54,884 bases of DNA, from assembly GCA_016284045.1 (NCBI GenBank), contig JAEEOB010000171.1, positions 1 through 54,884 on the forward strand, written 5' to 3'. This document shows, piece after piece, positions 25,215-34,368 of the stretch (position 1 is its first letter; each line of letters starts with the position of its first letter). A program made the position numbers and the translations under genes. The notes below the pieces were generated by a model. That model saw only the letters and a program-made list of their open reading frames with translations, had not been told where the DNA came from and ran no database searches. This DNA comes from Bacteroidaceae bacterium. Its GTDB lineage: Bacteria > Bacteroidota > Bacteroidia > Bacteroidales > Bacteroidaceae.

Positions 25215-27495
25215 ATCTTGCTGAATAAGGCCTGTATTTGTCTGATGCCCCATAATCCTTGTTAGGCGTATGGCTCATGAACAGTTCGAGCGTTCCTCCT
25301 TTCATTATGTCTTGATAAGTGAGATAAGTCAGCCGATAGTTTTTACCATTTAGTTTTGCAGACTTGACATACACGTTCTTGTCGTTGTTGTCGTGCGCGA
25401 TGATTTTAAATTCTTTTCCTTCCTCAAGATGTATCGTGGCATTGGTAAAGGAAGGGCTTCCGATGACGTATATGCCATTTGAAGGGTTCACCTGGAACAG
25501 TCCTAACGCCGACATGATATGCCAGGCAGACATCTGTCCGCAGTCCTCATTTCCGCAATAGCCGTCGGGTTCGTCCGTATAGAATTTCTCCTGCAGCATC
25601 CTCACCCTCTCGGCGGTCTTCCATTGCGCCCCTGCGTATGCATAAAGATAAGGAATGTGGTGAACCGGCTCGTTTCCATGTGCATATTGCCCTACGAATC
25701 CCGTCACATCCGGTGGCACATCGTCCCCATGAAATCCTTCAGCCACGAACAGCTCGTCCAAGTTTTTGATGAATGCCTCATCGGATCCATGCAAAGCAAT
25801 CAGCCCCTCCGGGTCTTGCGGCACCATAAAAGTGTATTGCCATCCGTTTCCTTCCGTGAAGTCGCCCACATTACCGTGGTGGTCAAGCCGGAACGGTGAA
25901 TAAGGCTCATACCATGAACCGTCTTTCATCTTCGGGTGAATCTTCATGATGCTTTTATCGAAAAAGTGCTGATACGATTTTCCCCGTTTGATGAACTGAT
26001 CATATATATCCATTTTTCCCATTTTCTTCGCCATCAGCGCAAGTCCCCAATCATCGGCGGCGTATTCAAGATTGATGGAAGTCGCCTCTCCAATGCAGTC
26101 GGCAGGGATATAGCCATATTTCATGAAGTCGCTCACAGCCCTTTGTTTGGGATTTGTTGCAGTGCTCACCATATATCTCAACGCCCGCTCCGCGTCGAAC
26201 CCCTTGATTCCTTTCAGATAGGCATCCGCGATGACCGGAACGGAGCTGTATCCAGGCATGCAGTTGGTCTCGTCCATATAGAGAGGCCAAATAGGCAGTT
26301 TCCCGTTTTGGTCGTAGATGCTGAGCATAGAGTTCATCATGTCGGGCAGCAATTCCGGCAGGATGATGGTGAACATAGGATGCAGTGTGCGATAGGTGTC
26401 CCACAATGAGAAAACAGAGTAGTTTGTGAACGCATTATTTGAATATATTTTGTCGTCCATACCCCTGAAATCCCCATTCACATCTGAATATAAAACCGGT
26501 GCGATAAACGCATGATAGAGAGCGGTATAGAAAATCGTCTTCTGCCGGTCAGTGCCGTCTATCTCAATTTTCGACAGCATATCGTTCCATTTTTTCCTTG
26601 CCTGGGTCCTCACATGGTTGAAGTTCCATGTGTCACCCTCTTTCTCCAAATTCATCTTCGCATTTTCGCAGCTGACCGATGAGATTGCCACTCTCACTTT
26701 CACGTCGCGGACATTGTCGTTAAAGGTTGCGACTCCCTTTACCCATTTGTCGTGAAGAGATTTGTTGCCCGTGGGCACATTGTTGTTGAAGAGGATGAAC
26801 ACACGCATCGGTTCGCTGATCTGCGCATAGAAAAATATTTTATGAGGAGTGGCCCAACCATTGGAGAAACGGAATCCCTGGATGGTGGTTTCGTCAATGC
26901 GGGTGATGCCTGACTCAAACACCGTGCTATTATTTCCATTCACTAAATCCACAAGAATGTGGGGTGTCTCATTGCCGTTAAAATGATAATGGTGGAATCC
27001 GACGCGTTCGGTGGCAGTCAGTTCCACATCCACTCCATTTTCCAGTTTCACCGCATAGTATCCTGGTTCAGCCGTCTCTTTCTCATGCCGATAATAAGAT
27101 GAAGTGGTGCCGCTGATGTTTTTTTGTTTGCCCACTTCAGGAGTTATCTCTCCCATGAACGGCATTATTCCCACATCACCCAAATCAGCACAACCTGTTC
27201 CGCTGAGATGCGTATGTGAGAAAGCGATGACGATGCTGTCGCTATAGTGATAACCTGATGTCCAGTCCCATCCCTTATGAATGTTTTGCGGTCCCAACTG
27301 AACAGCTCCAAACGGTACATTTGCTCCGACAAAGACATGTCCGTGTCCGCCCGAGCCAATGAAGGGGTTAACGTGTGAAGCCAAATCGCTCTGCGCAGAT
27401 ATGTTGCAGACTAATGCTGTCTGCAGCAGCATGGATAAGGCACTCTTCTTTATAAAGTTCTTCACGGGAAAATTTGAATTATTTAAGAGATTCAA
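25213..27495 (-). CDS. GH92 alpha-mannosidase
   Basis: Calcium-dependent exo-acting alpha-mannosidase family, abundant in gut Bacteroidales. 760 residues with an N-terminal signal peptide (cleavage near ISAQ, residue 35). Family signatures in order: VNPFIGSGGHGHVFVGANVPFG, WDWTSGYHYSDS and FSHTHLSGTG in the N-terminal beta-sandwich; SLWDTYRTLHPM, the DDWGLALMAKKMG segment, FTEGNGWQYTFMVPQDPEGL, and GNEDCGQMSAWHIMSALGL in the catalytic domain. The linkage acted on cannot be read from the sequence. It lies downstream of a GH28 gene on the same strand, separated by a 10-bp tandem array, and may be co-transcribed with it. Confidence 0.92.
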   Translation of the reverse strand: MNLLNNSNFPVKNFIKKSALSMLLQTALVCNISAQSDLASHVNPFIGSGGHGHVFVGANVPFGAVQLGPQNIHKGWDWTSGYHYSDSIVIAFSHTHLSGTGCADLGDVGIMPFMGEITPEVGKQKNISGTTSSYYRHEKETAEPGYYAVKLENGVDVELTATERVGFHHYHFNGNETPHILVDLVNGNNSTVFESGITRIDETTIQGFRFSNGWATPHKIFFYAQISEPMRVFILFNNNVPTGNKSLHDKWVKGVATFNDNVRDVKVRVAISSVSCENAKMNLEKEGDTWNFNHVRTQARKKWNDMLSKIEIDGTDRQKTIFYTALYHAFIAPVLYSDVNGDFRGMDDKIYSNNAFTNYSVFSLWDTYRTLHPMFTIILPELLPDMMNSMLSIYDQNGKLPIWPLYMDETNCMPGYSSVPVIADAYLKGIKGFDAERALRYMVSTATNPKQRAVSDFMKYGYIPADCIGEATSINLEYAADDWGLALMAKKMGKMDIYDQFIKRGKSYQHFFDKSIMKIHPKMKDGSWYEPYSPFRLDHHGNVGDFTEGNGWQYTFMVPQDPEGLIALHGSDEAFIKNLDELFVAEGFHGDDVPPDVTGFVGQYAHGNEPVHHIPYLYAYAGAQWKTAERVRMLQEKFYTDEPDGYCGNEDCGQMSAWHIMSALGLFQVNPSNGIYVIGSPSFTNATIHLEEGKEFKIIAHDNNDKNVYVKSAKLNGKNYRLTYLTYQDIMKGGTLELFMSHTPNKDYGASDKYRPYSAR

Positions 27496-27510
27496 GTTTT
27501 TTATTTATAG

Positions 27511-27560
27511 GAGGTTATAGGAGATTATAGGAAGATATGGGAGGTTATGGGAGGTTATAA
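27511..27560. repeat. 10-bp tandem array (GAGGTTATAG)
   Basis: Five units in perfect 10-nt register: GAGGTTATAG, GAGATTATAG, GAAGATATGG, GAGGTTATGG, GAGGTTATAA. Located between the GH28 stop codon and the GH92 start. Confidence 0.9.
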
Positions 27561-27583
27561 GATTGTTTTGCTGCAGTCTGTCT

Positions 27584-29089
27584 TTATTCTTTATTTTTGT
27601 TTTCCACAAGTTTTACATTGGTGCTGTTAATCTGTGCGGTCTGAGCATCGATATCCTCCCCTGTCTTGTTGTACACGAAGGTACAATCCTTGATGTCAAT
27701 GTCGTGTACACATTGCTGACCGGGAATGCCAGCCGCCTTGATGGCAGTCTTGCATCCACGACACACCACATTTTGGATATGGATATCCTGGAATTCAGGC
27801 ACATCCTTCATCTCTTTCTTCTCCTGCTGCGTAGGCGTCTTCGCCTCACGTCCTGCCGGCTGGTCGGCATAGTCGCACTGGAAGATGACAGCCTCGCCTG
27901 AGATGTCACTCATCACGATGTCGGATATATAGAGCTGTTCTGTCTTACCGCCTCGTCCGATGCCGCTCTTGAAACGCAGCCCCGTGTCCGTGCCGCTGAA
28001 CCGGTTATTACGAACGACGATGCGACGCATGCCACTTACAGTCTCGCTTCCAAGAACAAAACCTCCATGTGCATGGAAAACGGTGTTGTTCTGAATTACG
28101 ATGTCCTCACAACCATTAGCCGGAGCACCTTCTTTAATTTTTCCGCTCTTCATACACAGACCATCGTCGCCAGCGTCAACAGTGCAGTTCACAATCAATC
28201 CCACGTTCACGTCACTGAAATCGATGGCGTCACCGTTCTGGGCATTCCAAGGGCAACGCACAGTGACACCGTCTATGATGACGTTTTTGCTGTTGCATGG
28301 ATGCACATGAAAACGAGGGGAATTCTGGATGGTCACGCCCTTCACAAGAATGTTCTCACAATCGGTAAAACGGATGAGGTCATTGCGCATACCCTCCTGA
28401 TTCTTTGGTGTGTCGGCGATATCGGCATATCCGTTCTTCATCTGCCAAGGATACCACAGGCTGCCGTCCTGCGTCACCTGTCCACCCATATCAAGGTACT
28501 GCTTCCATTCCACGTCGCTCTGTTTGCTCCGTTTCACCGGACGCCACTGCCCACCATTGCCGTCAATGATTCCAAGACCAGTGATAGCAATATTCTTGCG
28601 TTTTGACGCACGGATGCAAGGATAGGCACGGTTTGAGGCACCCTTAGGGTCAAGATAGAGGCTCTTGTCGGGAGAGAAGTAGATGATGGCATTGCGATAG
28701 ACATGTAGTTCGATGTTGTCCTTCAGCATAATCGGTCCAGTCAACCATACCCCTTCCGGTACGACCAGACGTCCGCCGCCAAGTTTCGTCAATTTAGAGA
28801 TGGCCTTGCTGAACGCATCCGTGTTCAACGTCACTCCGTCGCCCACTCCACCACAGTCCTTGATGTTCACCTCATTTGCAGGAAACGTGACAGGGGTGAC
28901 CTGAGCCACCTGCACCGGCAGGTTCTCATAATATTTCTTGTAGTCCTGCGCTGATGCAGTTGTCATCAGTATAGAAAACAGGGAAAAAAGCATGCAAAGG
29001 CGTCTGCCGCACTGACGCTTATAGCAATTCACATTCTTTACATTGGCCGCACATCTCGTGTCAAGCAGATTAGATTCTTTTGTTTTCAT
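27584..29089 (-). CDS. GH28 polygalacturonase family enzyme
   Basis: Right-handed beta-helix hydrolase acting on galacturonan or rhamnogalacturonan. 501 residues from ATG 29089; the open frame upstream reaches past the promoter at 29135 and is not used. After an atypical long N-region a hydrophobic signal ends at TTASAQ. GH28 catalytic elements: NGDAIDF (in place of NTDGID), DAGDDGLCMKSG with the Asp pair, AHGGFVLGSE and RFKSG. The Asp/His/Arg-Lys set is complete, so the enzyme should be active; the exact pectin substrate is open. Upstream partner of the GH92 gene. Confidence 0.88.
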   Translation of the reverse strand: MKTKESNLLDTRCAANVKNVNCYKRQCGRRLCMLFSLFSILMTTASAQDYKKYYENLPVQVAQVTPVTFPANEVNIKDCGGVGDGVTLNTDAFSKAISKLTKLGGGRLVVPEGVWLTGPIMLKDNIELHVYRNAIIYFSPDKSLYLDPKGASNRAYPCIRASKRKNIAITGLGIIDGNGGQWRPVKRSKQSDVEWKQYLDMGGQVTQDGSLWYPWQMKNGYADIADTPKNQEGMRNDLIRFTDCENILVKGVTIQNSPRFHVHPCNSKNVIIDGVTVRCPWNAQNGDAIDFSDVNVGLIVNCTVDAGDDGLCMKSGKIKEGAPANGCEDIVIQNNTVFHAHGGFVLGSETVSGMRRIVVRNNRFSGTDTGLRFKSGIGRGGKTEQLYISDIVMSDISGEAVIFQCDYADQPAGREAKTPTQQEKKEMKDVPEFQDIHIQNVVCRGCKTAIKAAGIPGQQCVHDIDIKDCTFVYNKTGEDIDAQTAQINSTNVKLVENKNKE

Positions 29090-29134
29090 TTTATAAAATG
29101 CGTTAGAGTTAGTTTCATGAGAATAATACAGTCG

Positions 29135-29142
29135 CAAAGTTA
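29135..29142 (-). promoter_or_regulatory. -7 element (TAACTTTG) of the GH28 gene
   Basis: Minus-strand TAACTTTG, 45 nt upstream of the start at 29089. TTTG words lie upstream but not at the 19-nt distance. Confidence 0.6.
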
Positions 29143-29224
29143 ATGAAAAACAAACAAAAAACCATCTGAAAACATAAAAATGTAACAAAAATGTAGTGGA
29201 GTCCAAACATATAACAAATATTTG

Positions 29225-29255
29225 TTTGTTTGATTACATTTTATTTGTAAATTTG
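29225..29255 (+). promoter_or_regulatory. Promoter of the outer-membrane protein gene
   Basis: TTTG (29225-29228), 19-nt spacer, TAAATTTG (29248-29255): exact consensus, with a leader of about 150 nt to the ATG at 29409. The leader contains a GC-rich block at 29307-29365 with small hairpins. Confidence 0.8.
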
Positions 29256-29408
29256 CTATTGTTTTGCAGTCTTGTCCATCCTTACGTGTCAATAGCGTTT
29301 TTACTTGCAAGGCCTGAAGGCTTTCGCCTCCTACGCGTGGGGTGCACCAACGGATGGGCAATACGCAAACTATTTTTCGTCAGTCTATTATTCCAAAAAT
29401 CAACGACC

Positions 29409-30419
29409 ATGAGAATAATCATGACTTTGCTATCAATTCTTACTATAAGTACAAGTATGAAGGCGCAAGATTCCGAATCAACTCTTCATCAGATATCAGT
29501 TCCTGTCATAACCGTGGAATCTACAGCGAATGCCACCATCCAATCTCTTGGTGACACAGCCATCATAGACACCATTATGCCAGAAAACACGGCAATAGAG
29601 GACAGTTTGGAACGGGATCCTTATGAAGGAAATCAGAATCTACGCGTGCACACAATCTTCCTGTTTCCGATGCTACTTATTGAGGCACCTTTTGCCCTTT
29701 TGAATCATAACAAAACAGAGCATATTGAGCAAAAAAATCATGACAAAACAGAGCCTGTCAAACATAAGAAGAAACGGACGTGGCTGAAAACTTACGACCC
29801 TCAAATTCCGTCTGTCTGGTATGGGAATTCCATGCTGTTAGACGGTATCTTTGGAAGTAGCAGTACTGATTTTCACTTGCGGAACGGTGTCAGCAAGCAT
29901 TATGAGATCGGTGTCACAGCATTCGAAATAGCAAAAAACTTGTACGGAGAATATCTTGGAGTGTCAGCCGCCGCTCAGCTATATGCCGGATTCTATCATT
30001 TCGAGAATAATACGCTACTTATTCGATCTCACCAAAACATTGACTTTGTGGAAGCAGAATCGCCTCTGAAAAAGAACAGATTTGATTATGCAGGCCTACG
30101 GTTCCCTGTCTTGGTCGGTTATCAGACACCTTATAAGATTTTTTCCATAAAGACAGGCCTGGCAATAGGAACAAGGGGGGTGGACAGCAAAAATTACACT
30201 TACAGATATAGCAGGGACAAGAAAGAGTCTGAGTCCAGATTGCATATCAATTGGTTTTCAACTGACTGGATGACGGTGGTCGGACTCGGACCGCTTACCG
30301 TCACTTATAAACAAGGACTGCTCCATTTGTTCAAGACAACCAGCGGAAAGAAAGCCTATGAGTCGTCGCTGACGTTCGGAATCGACTTGAATTGGCTTTT
30401 CCGGATGAAAAGACTTTAA
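29409..30419 (+). CDS. Secreted protein, probable outer-membrane beta-barrel
   Basis: 336 residues from ATG 29409 (MRIIMTLLS). The frame is open to 29196, but that part lies within and before the promoter. Signal peptide about 1-20, then a Thr/Ile-rich linker, a basic Lys/His-rich stretch (HNKTEHIEQKNHDKTEPVKHKKKR, about 115-138) and a C-terminal region of alternating aromatic/polar strands (YLGVSAAAQLYAGFYHF, RFPVLVGYQTPYKIFSIKTG, TVTYKQGLLHLF) ending in FGIDLNWLFRMKRL. That pattern suggests a small outer-membrane barrel. I do not recognise the family. It is the only plus-strand gene inside the minus-strand glycan region, convergent with the HAD gene; the 192-nt spacer after it (30420-30611) shows nothing I can support. 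Confidence 0.7.
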   Translation: MRIIMTLLSILTISTSMKAQDSESTLHQISVPVITVESTANATIQSLGDTAIIDTIMPENTAIEDSLERDPYEGNQNLRVHTIFLFPMLLIEAPFALLNHNKTEHIEQKNHDKTEPVKHKKKRTWLKTYDPQIPSVWYGNSMLLDGIFGSSSTDFHLRNGVSKHYEIGVTAFEIAKNLYGEYLGVSAAAQLYAGFYHFENNTLLIRSHQNIDFVEAESPLKKNRFDYAGLRFPVLVGYQTPYKIFSIKTGLAIGTRGVDSKNYTYRYSRDKKESESRLHINWFSTDWMTVVGLGPLTVTYKQGLLHLFKTTSGKKAYESSLTFGIDLNWLFRMKRL

Positions 30420-30611
30420 TTCCTATTCTTTTGGGCACAAGTTCAGGGTTATTCGCCGAATGCCGCTGCCACCAGCACTTGTTTCTCTGCGTCATTTTCA
30501 TTGCTTTCAGTGCGTTTATTGATCCCGTCAGCATGAGAAAACTGAATGGCGAATACAATATGTTTTTCATTGGGATTCAACATCAGTTAGAAGATTTACA
30601 TATTGGGCTCA

Positions 30612-31415
30612 TTAAAGCAACTTCTCAAGCATACGCGCCACTCCATCCTCCACGTTTGAAGGCGCGATGGTGTCGGCAATGGCTTTGACGGACTCGGGGG
30701 CGTTTGCCATGGCTACGCCAAGGCCTGCAAGTCGGAGCATCGGGATGTCACCGGGCGTGTCGCCGAAGGCGATGACTTCCGACGGGGAGATATTGAGATG
30801 ATTCATCAGCCATTGTAGTCCGTCGCCTTTGTTGATGCCGAGCGGCGTGAACTCCAGAAACTGTGGTTCGGAACAGAAAGCCTCCAACACCCCGTCAAAC
30901 GCCATTTTTACTTGCAGTTCCATCGGTATCAGGCGTTTTGGGTCTCCCACAAGCATACACTTATGGAGGGGGAGACCTTCTGCTGCCTTCAGCCAATTGG
31001 CGGTCTTTACGATGTTCATCTTGTTTCTGACCGATGAGCGCAGGATGAAGGGATTGGTGTCGGAGGTGGCAATGATATGCCCGTCACAGAACGTTACGAT
31101 ATCGGTCTGGAGAGACTGCGCGAACTGTACAATCTTCGGAAGGACACCATCTGGGAGCAGGAGGTCGCGGATGACTTTATTGTTTTTACATTCAATGATA
31201 TCACCACCGTTATAACCAATGAGGAAACCACCGAACTCATGGAGACGCAAGCTTTCAGCAATATGACGAGCACCGTCGGTGGGGCGACCAGTGCAGAGAG
31301 CAACGGTCAAACCTTTCTTCTGCGCATGAATCAGCGTGTCGGCGGAGAAATCGGAGATGGTATGGTCGTTGCGGAGCAGGGTCCCGTCCAAATCAACAGC
31401 GAGCAATGTGAACAT
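30612..31415 (-). CDS. Cof-type HAD-IIB phosphatase
   Basis: 267 residues; HAD motif I LLAVDLDGTLLRND, motif II CTGRP, motif III Lys in LGINKGDGLQWL, motif IV AFGDTPGDIPML, with the C2B cap between about 85 and 190. Cytoplasmic phosphatase of sugar phosphates or related metabolites; the substrate cannot be assigned. It lies within the pectin region and could dephosphorylate a sugar intermediate, but Cof phosphatases are common housekeeping genes. Confidence 0.88.
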   Translation of the reverse strand: MFTLLAVDLDGTLLRNDHTISDFSADTLIHAQKKGLTVALCTGRPTDGARHIAESLRLHEFGGFLIGYNGGDIIECKNNKVIRDLLLPDGVLPKIVQFAQSLQTDIVTFCDGHIIATSDTNPFILRSSVRNKMNIVKTANWLKAAEGLPLHKCMLVGDPKRLIPMELQVKMAFDGVLEAFCSEPQFLEFTPLGINKGDGLQWLMNHLNISPSEVIAFGDTPGDIPMLRLAGLGVAMANAPESVKAIADTIAPSNVEDGVARMLEKLL

Positions 31416-31416
31416 G

Positions 31417-31441
31417 ATTTTTTACAGGAATTTTCAGAATT
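31417..31441. repeat. ACAGGAATT element, isolated copy
   Basis: TTTTTACAGGAATTTTCAGA directly upstream of the HAD gene start; the same words recur around the GxxExxY gene at 34274, 34334 and, inverted, 34813 and 34871. Confidence 0.65.
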
Positions 31442-31479
31442 TGTGATATGTAGATTTATTAGTTTTTTGAATATTCTTT

Positions 31480-31560
31480 CAAGCGTCTTCGGGCATCGAG
31501 CCCTCGACGCTTGGCACGGTCGGGACGACCATGCCCCCAGCCGATGTCCTTTTGGGCTAC
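31480..31560 (+). repeat. Dispersed structured element family A, copy 3
   Basis: Same outer stem as copy 1 (CAAGCGTC/GACGCTTG). The second hairpin is GGTCG-GGA-CGACC, a double change (A-T to T-A) that keeps the pair. Then CATGCCCCCAGC and AGCC...GGCT. The minus-strand 17-codon frame runs from 31532 to 31479. Confidence 0.85.
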
Positions 31561-31584
31561 ACAACGTTTTTATTTGATGCTGCG

Positions 31585-31668
31585 GAGAATAGCATCAAGA
31601 TGTGGTGGAGAATACGATTAAGATGTGGAAGAGGATACGATTAAGATGTGATGGAGGATCTGATTAAT
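31585..31668. repeat. 23-bp tandem array reaching into a stop codon
   Basis: Three units in exact 23-nt register at 31585, 31608 and 31631 (GAGAATACGATTAAGATGTG plus 3 nt) and a partial fourth that overlaps the last codons and stop of the GH28-GH105 gene at 31664. Confidence 0.85.
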
Positions 31669-34264
31669 TGTTCTGGATGCGCTCCATTTCAAGGGATGCC
31701 CAGATGAAGGGTCCGACGCCTTTAGCATCATTGTCACGTATAGGCTCTGACAAATAGTATTCATAGGAGCCGTCACGACGGGTATTTTCCTTCACTTTCG
31801 GAGCGGCCTTCATCACTTTCTCGCTCATGCCCGGTCCGAGTCCCGCCACGGAGCAGCAATTTGTCAGCGATATGGTCTTGTCGTCATTCACTCGAATGAA
31901 GTTTTTGAGAATCCCCTTGTAAGCCTTGACACCGGCCTCTCGGTATTGCTGGCCCACATATCCTTTCCTTGCCGCCTTGAGCAAGACGTAGGCGAACATA
32001 GACGAACAGGTGGATTCGAGATAGTTGCCCTCACGTCCGGGGGAGTCCATCACCTGATACCATACGCCCGTCTCCTTGTCCTGCCATTTCACCACTGCGT
32101 CCAGGTCTTTCTGCAAAAGACTGATTACTTCCTGTCTGCGGCCATAGTTCTCAGGCATGGCATCAAGCAGTTCAATGAGCGCCATCGTGTACCATCCCTG
32201 CGCACGCCCCCAGCAATGCTGTGAGAGTCCGGTGGTCTTGTCCGCCCAGAACATCTCATGCGTCTCATCCCATGCATGGCGGTTCAGACCGGTCTTCGGG
32301 TCGAGCGTGCGCTTGTAAGTGACGGAAATCTGATTCACCGCATCATCGTACACTTTTTCTGCCTCATCTGAGGACAACAGCATGCGTGCAGTGAGCGAAT
32401 GGAAAGGGAGGCCCATGAAGATGCCGTCGAGCCACACCTGATAGGCATAAATCGCCTTATGCCAGAACACACCGTCTGCATCCGTCCGCGGCTGGTCTTT
32501 CAGCTGCGTCATGAGCGTCTGCATGGCTTTGAGGTTTTTCGGTTCAGGCAACAGCTCATACAAACGGGCCACGAAATGGCCCGTCCGTATATTGTCTAAG
32601 TTGTAGTCTTCGAGTTTGTAGCCTGTGATGTTGCCATCGGCATCTATCATCTTGTCGGTGTACATCCTGCAGTAATCGAGCACCGTCTTGTCGCCGTATT
32701 TCAGATAGGTGTCGAGCATCGCCTCCAGCTCGATTCCCATCACATAACTCCATTTCGGCTTTGTGGAGAAGTCGAGCATATAGCTCTCCGGCACCCGCTG
32801 CATTTCAGAGTGGGTCATCCACTCACTGTAGTGCTTGTAGGGCATCTCCTGCAACACGAGACTGCCGTTGATGAAGAGGTTCTCGAGTTTCACGTTGCGT
32901 GTCTTTCCTGTGATGGTGTTTCCGTCCTTCACCCCGTTGAACTTGCAGTTCTTCACAAAGATGTCATAGACGTAAGTGTCTTCCTCCAAGCCGATAATCT
33001 GAACGCCATATTTCGATTTCTCACAGGTGACATTCTCCATGTACACGTTTCTGACCGTCGGGTAGTTGCCACGGCAGCAAATTTCCTTCGGCTCGTAGTC
33101 AAGATTTATTTTCAGCACGCTCTCGCCGCACTGCCCCACTTTGATGTTGCGCATGTTGATATTCTCAATGATTCCTCCACGGCAAGAATTTGTTTTGATA
33201 CGTAGCACTCGGTCGAGGTTAGGCGAGTCCATCACACAGTCGTGTGCATACACGTTAGTGCATCCTCCGCTAATCTCAGATCCGATGACCACGCCCCCGT
33301 GCCCGTTCTTCATCTCGCAGTTGCGTATGATGATGTTCTTCGATGGCATGCCACGTTCTCTTCCGTCACGGTTACGTCCGCTCTTGATGGCTATGCAGTC
33401 GTCGCCGGTGTTGAAGTAGCAGTTTTCAATAAGTACACGGTCACAGGACTCCGGATCGCATCCGTCGCCATTCGGTCCGTCGTTGTTGATATGCACGCCA
33501 CGGACCGTAATGTCGGTTGATTTCAATGGATGAATCACCCAGAACGGGGAGCTTAGCAACGTGACATCCTCAATAAGGATACGCTGGCATTTGGTGAAGT
33601 TGATGAGTTGCGGACGCAGCCGGTCGTTTTCAGTGAACGTGCGCTGCTGGTTAGGCTTGCCGTTGATAAGCATAGGGATGCCGTCCTCTCCGTTCTGGAG
33701 GAGACGGGCTCTTCCTCCGTCCTTCTGGCTTTTCACGCCTTCAGTCCACCCGTGTTTGGCAGCACCGTTCCATGGCCACCATGTCTGCCGGTTACCTCCT
33801 CCGTCGATTGTTCCTTTGCCTGTGACAGCAATGTCGGTTGCGTCAATGGCATAGACACAAGGGGAGAGGTTGTAACAGTCAAGCCCTTCCCAAGCAGTCT
33901 CGACAATGGGATAAAGCTCCGGCTGGAATACAAATTCAAGCACAGCTCCCTCCTCCACAACAAGATTGACATGGCTCTTGAGGGTGATGGCACCAGTCTT
34001 GAACCGTTGTCCTGCAGGGACAATCACCTTTCCCCCACCCTTTTTCGCACATTTATCAATGGCTTTCTGGATGGCTTTCTGGTTTTTTGCAGCCGTGGCA
34101 TCTGGTTTCGCACCCGTTTTCGTGATGACTATATCAACAGAACCGAACATGGGCTTTTGAACACTCTGCTCTATTTGTCTATACACTTGCTCATCCCAAC
34201 CGTCAGCGACAGCACACAACGGGAAAAACAATGACAGGATAAAAAACTTAAAAATCTTATTCAT
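31664..34264 (-). CDS. GH28-GH105 fusion: pectinase plus unsaturated glucuronyl/galacturonyl hydrolase
   Basis: 866 residues with a signal peptide (1-20). Residues about 40-470 are a GH28 beta-helix with the full active site: NGDGCD (265-270), TGDDCIAIKSG (Asp 288-289), GHGG (321-324) and RIK (355-357). Residues about 495-866 are an (alpha/alpha)6 GH105 domain with WLDGIFMGLPF (Asp613), LNRHAWDE, WGRAQGWYTMALIELLDAMP and SSMFAYVLLKAARKGYV. GH105 enzymes remove the unsaturated uronic acid left by lyases, so one polypeptide can cut the backbone and also process lyase products. The PL9 lyase two genes upstream would supply such ends. No frameshift at the junction. Confidence 0.9.
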   Translation of the reverse strand: MNKIFKFFILSLFFPLCAVADGWDEQVYRQIEQSVQKPMFGSVDIVITKTGAKPDATAAKNQKAIQKAIDKCAKKGGGKVIVPAGQRFKTGAITLKSHVNLVVEEGAVLEFVFQPELYPIVETAWEGLDCYNLSPCVYAIDATDIAVTGKGTIDGGGNRQTWWPWNGAAKHGWTEGVKSQKDGGRARLLQNGEDGIPMLINGKPNQQRTFTENDRLRPQLINFTKCQRILIEDVTLLSSPFWVIHPLKSTDITVRGVHINNDGPNGDGCDPESCDRVLIENCYFNTGDDCIAIKSGRNRDGRERGMPSKNIIIRNCEMKNGHGGVVIGSEISGGCTNVYAHDCVMDSPNLDRVLRIKTNSCRGGIIENINMRNIKVGQCGESVLKINLDYEPKEICCRGNYPTVRNVYMENVTCEKSKYGVQIIGLEEDTYVYDIFVKNCKFNGVKDGNTITGKTRNVKLENLFINGSLVLQEMPYKHYSEWMTHSEMQRVPESYMLDFSTKPKWSYVMGIELEAMLDTYLKYGDKTVLDYCRMYTDKMIDADGNITGYKLEDYNLDNIRTGHFVARLYELLPEPKNLKAMQTLMTQLKDQPRTDADGVFWHKAIYAYQVWLDGIFMGLPFHSLTARMLLSSDEAEKVYDDAVNQISVTYKRTLDPKTGLNRHAWDETHEMFWADKTTGLSQHCWGRAQGWYTMALIELLDAMPENYGRRQEVISLLQKDLDAVVKWQDKETGVWYQVMDSPGREGNYLESTCSSMFAYVLLKAARKGYVGQQYREAGVKAYKGILKNFIRVNDDKTISLTNCCSVAGLGPGMSEKVMKAAPKVKENTRRDGSYEYYLSEPIRDNDAKGVGPFIWASLEMERIQNN

Positions 34265-34273
34265 ACAGGATAT

Positions 34274-34368
34274 TTTTTTACAGGAATTTTAAGAATTACA
34301 TGAATTTATATTTTTAACGATACAAGAAAATACTTTTTTACAGGAATTTTCAGAATTATAGGAATTAA
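34274..34368. repeat. ACAGGAATT repeats, left side of the GxxExxY gene
   Basis: TTTTTTTACAGGAATTTTAA at about 34274 and TTTTTTACAGGAATTTTCAG at about 34335, the second continuing AATTATAGGAATTAA into the end of the GxxExxY gene. Inverted counterparts lie on the other side of that gene. Confidence 0.65.

Noticed and set aside
29196..29408. N-terminal extension of the outer-membrane protein to 29196
   Set aside because: The extension overlaps an exact -33/-7 promoter, and the downstream ATG gives a proper signal peptide.
30392..30688. 98-codon plus-strand frame overlapping the ends of two convergent genes
   Set aside because: It overlaps both neighbours, has no promoter and no recognisable domain.
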